From: Ruminiclostridium sp.
GTDB lineage: Bacteria > Bacillota > Clostridia > Oscillospirales > Oscillospiraceae
Length of the DNA: 7,291 nucleotides
Reading direction: 5' to 3'
Assembly: GCA_021442645.1 (NCBI GenBank)
Contig: JABUSR010000242.1
Coordinates: 1 to 7,291, forward strand
Positions 7,018 to 7,291 of the stretch are shown here, in pieces. Position 1 is the first letter of the stretch; every line of letters begins with the position of its first letter. Below the pieces are notes generated by a model, which saw only the letters and a program-made list of their open reading frames with translations, was not told where the DNA came from and did no database searches. The translations under genes were made by a program, and so were the position numbers.

Positions 7018-7173
7018 ATGACTATGATTGGAATAAACCCGTTCTCTAAAGTTTCTCCGGCCACAGCATCCGAAAGCTTGAGATGGCGTTCATTCAGAAT
7101 AGCCGCCCTTCTTGTCGCGGTATCCGGTGCATTGTTGTACTTGTACATAATTATTCCGATTGATCCCTTATAA
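7018..7173 (+). CDS. Small single-span membrane protein (51 residues)
   Basis: A short open frame with ATG at 7018 (a second ATG two codons on, at 7024) and stop TAA at 7171-7173. Residues about 1-26 are polar with Arg22, Arg24 and Arg27 before the hydrophobic stretch; residues 28-47 (IAALLVAVSGALLYLYIIIP) form a likely transmembrane helix. The positive-inside rule puts the N-terminus in the cytoplasm. It lies 17 bases after the zincin stop and one base separates its stop from the next ATG, which supports a real gene in an operon. No family is recognised. Its partner might be the tail-anchored zincin or the anchored protein encoded at 5001-5726, but this is a guess from position. Confidence 0.55.
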   Translation: MTMIGINPFSKVSPATASESLRWRSFRIAALLVAVSGALLYLYIIIPIDPL

Positions 7174-7174
7174 T

Positions 7175-7291
7175 ATGCAAGTTCAGAGACTACCACGCCG
7201 CAGCGAACAGGAACGGGAGATTGCCTCCCGCGAAGTCGTTCAGTCGTACATAGCCACCACGGCCATGTATGACTTCAACGTGTACGAGAAG
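7175..7291 (+). CDS. Possible plasmid-type replication initiator, N-terminus only (partial)
   Basis: The frame is open from ATG at 7175 to the window end, 39 codons. After a basic, charged start (RLPRRSEQEREIASRE) comes VVQSYIATTAMYDFNVYEK. This recalls the opening helix of Rep_3-type initiators, where a QS-containing segment is followed by a Tyr-Asp or Tyr-Gln stretch and an E-(K/R)-R-(I/L)-L helix; the window stops just where that last motif would be. The ATG is one base after the stop of the small membrane protein gene, so the two are likely coupled. If right, the Bacteroidota side would be a plasmid or an element with its own replication. With so few residues the call is weak. Confidence 0.4.
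   Translation, partial: MQVQRLPRRSEQEREIASREVVQSYIATTAMYDFNVYEK

Noticed and set aside
1..7291. CRISPR arrays, tRNA or rRNA genes, insertion-sequence ends, attachment-site repeats
   Set aside because: Read for but not seen: no regularly spaced direct repeats, no cloverleaf-like segments, no transposase frame, and no long direct or terminal inverted repeats.

Overview
The window holds two stretches of different character, joined inside one long reading frame. The left stretch (about 1-2400) looks like a Gram-positive, clostridia-like Bacillota chromosome. It has an AGGAG Shine-Dalgarno site, sigma-A-like promoters, almost no ATA isoleucine codons and few AGG arginine codons, and genes for a YhaM-type OB-fold/HD exoribonuclease and the first half of a RecD2-type helicase. 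The right stretch (about 2400-7291) looks like Bacteroidota accessory DNA. ATA and AGG codons become common at once, gene starts have no Shine-Dalgarno site, and the helicase half is of the Bacteroidota Pif1-like type with a TPR-like tail.

Layout: the first few codons of a divergent minus-strand gene (1-14) with its own ribosome-binding site and promoter; a divergent intergenic region with a strong hairpin (104-126); yhaM-like gene (168-1130); a 1019-residue hybrid helicase frame (1139-4198) that changes from RecD2 to Pif1-like at helicase motif II (2390-2415); a Ser/Thr/Asn/Gln-rich coiled-coil protein (4303-4935); a membrane-anchored protein (5001-5726) and a soluble diverged paralog of it (5731-6198); a small polyvalent-protein-type (LPD1-like) zincin with a C-terminal membrane anchor (6206-7000); a 51-residue single-span membrane protein (7018-7173); and the start of a possible replication initiator gene (7175 to the window end).

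The most important observation is the mid-gene junction. RecD2 and Pif1 are both SF1B helicases and share a nearly identical motif II. The frame passes from one to the other exactly there, and codon usage changes at the same place. A metagenome assembly chimera, or cross-mapping at a conserved k-mer, is the simplest explanation. A true recombination is possible but should not be assumed, and the two sides should not be read as one operon or one organism until read coverage across 2390-2415 is checked.

If the right side is read alone, it is a tightly spaced, all-plus-strand cassette: helicase, coiled-coil protein, two related proteins of one fold (one membrane-tethered), a tail-anchored zincin of the family found in phage and conjugative polyvalent proteins, a micro-membrane protein and a possible Rep protein. 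This fits a plasmid or integrative element of a gut-type Bacteroidota. The 4303-7173 gene set matches no system I can name.
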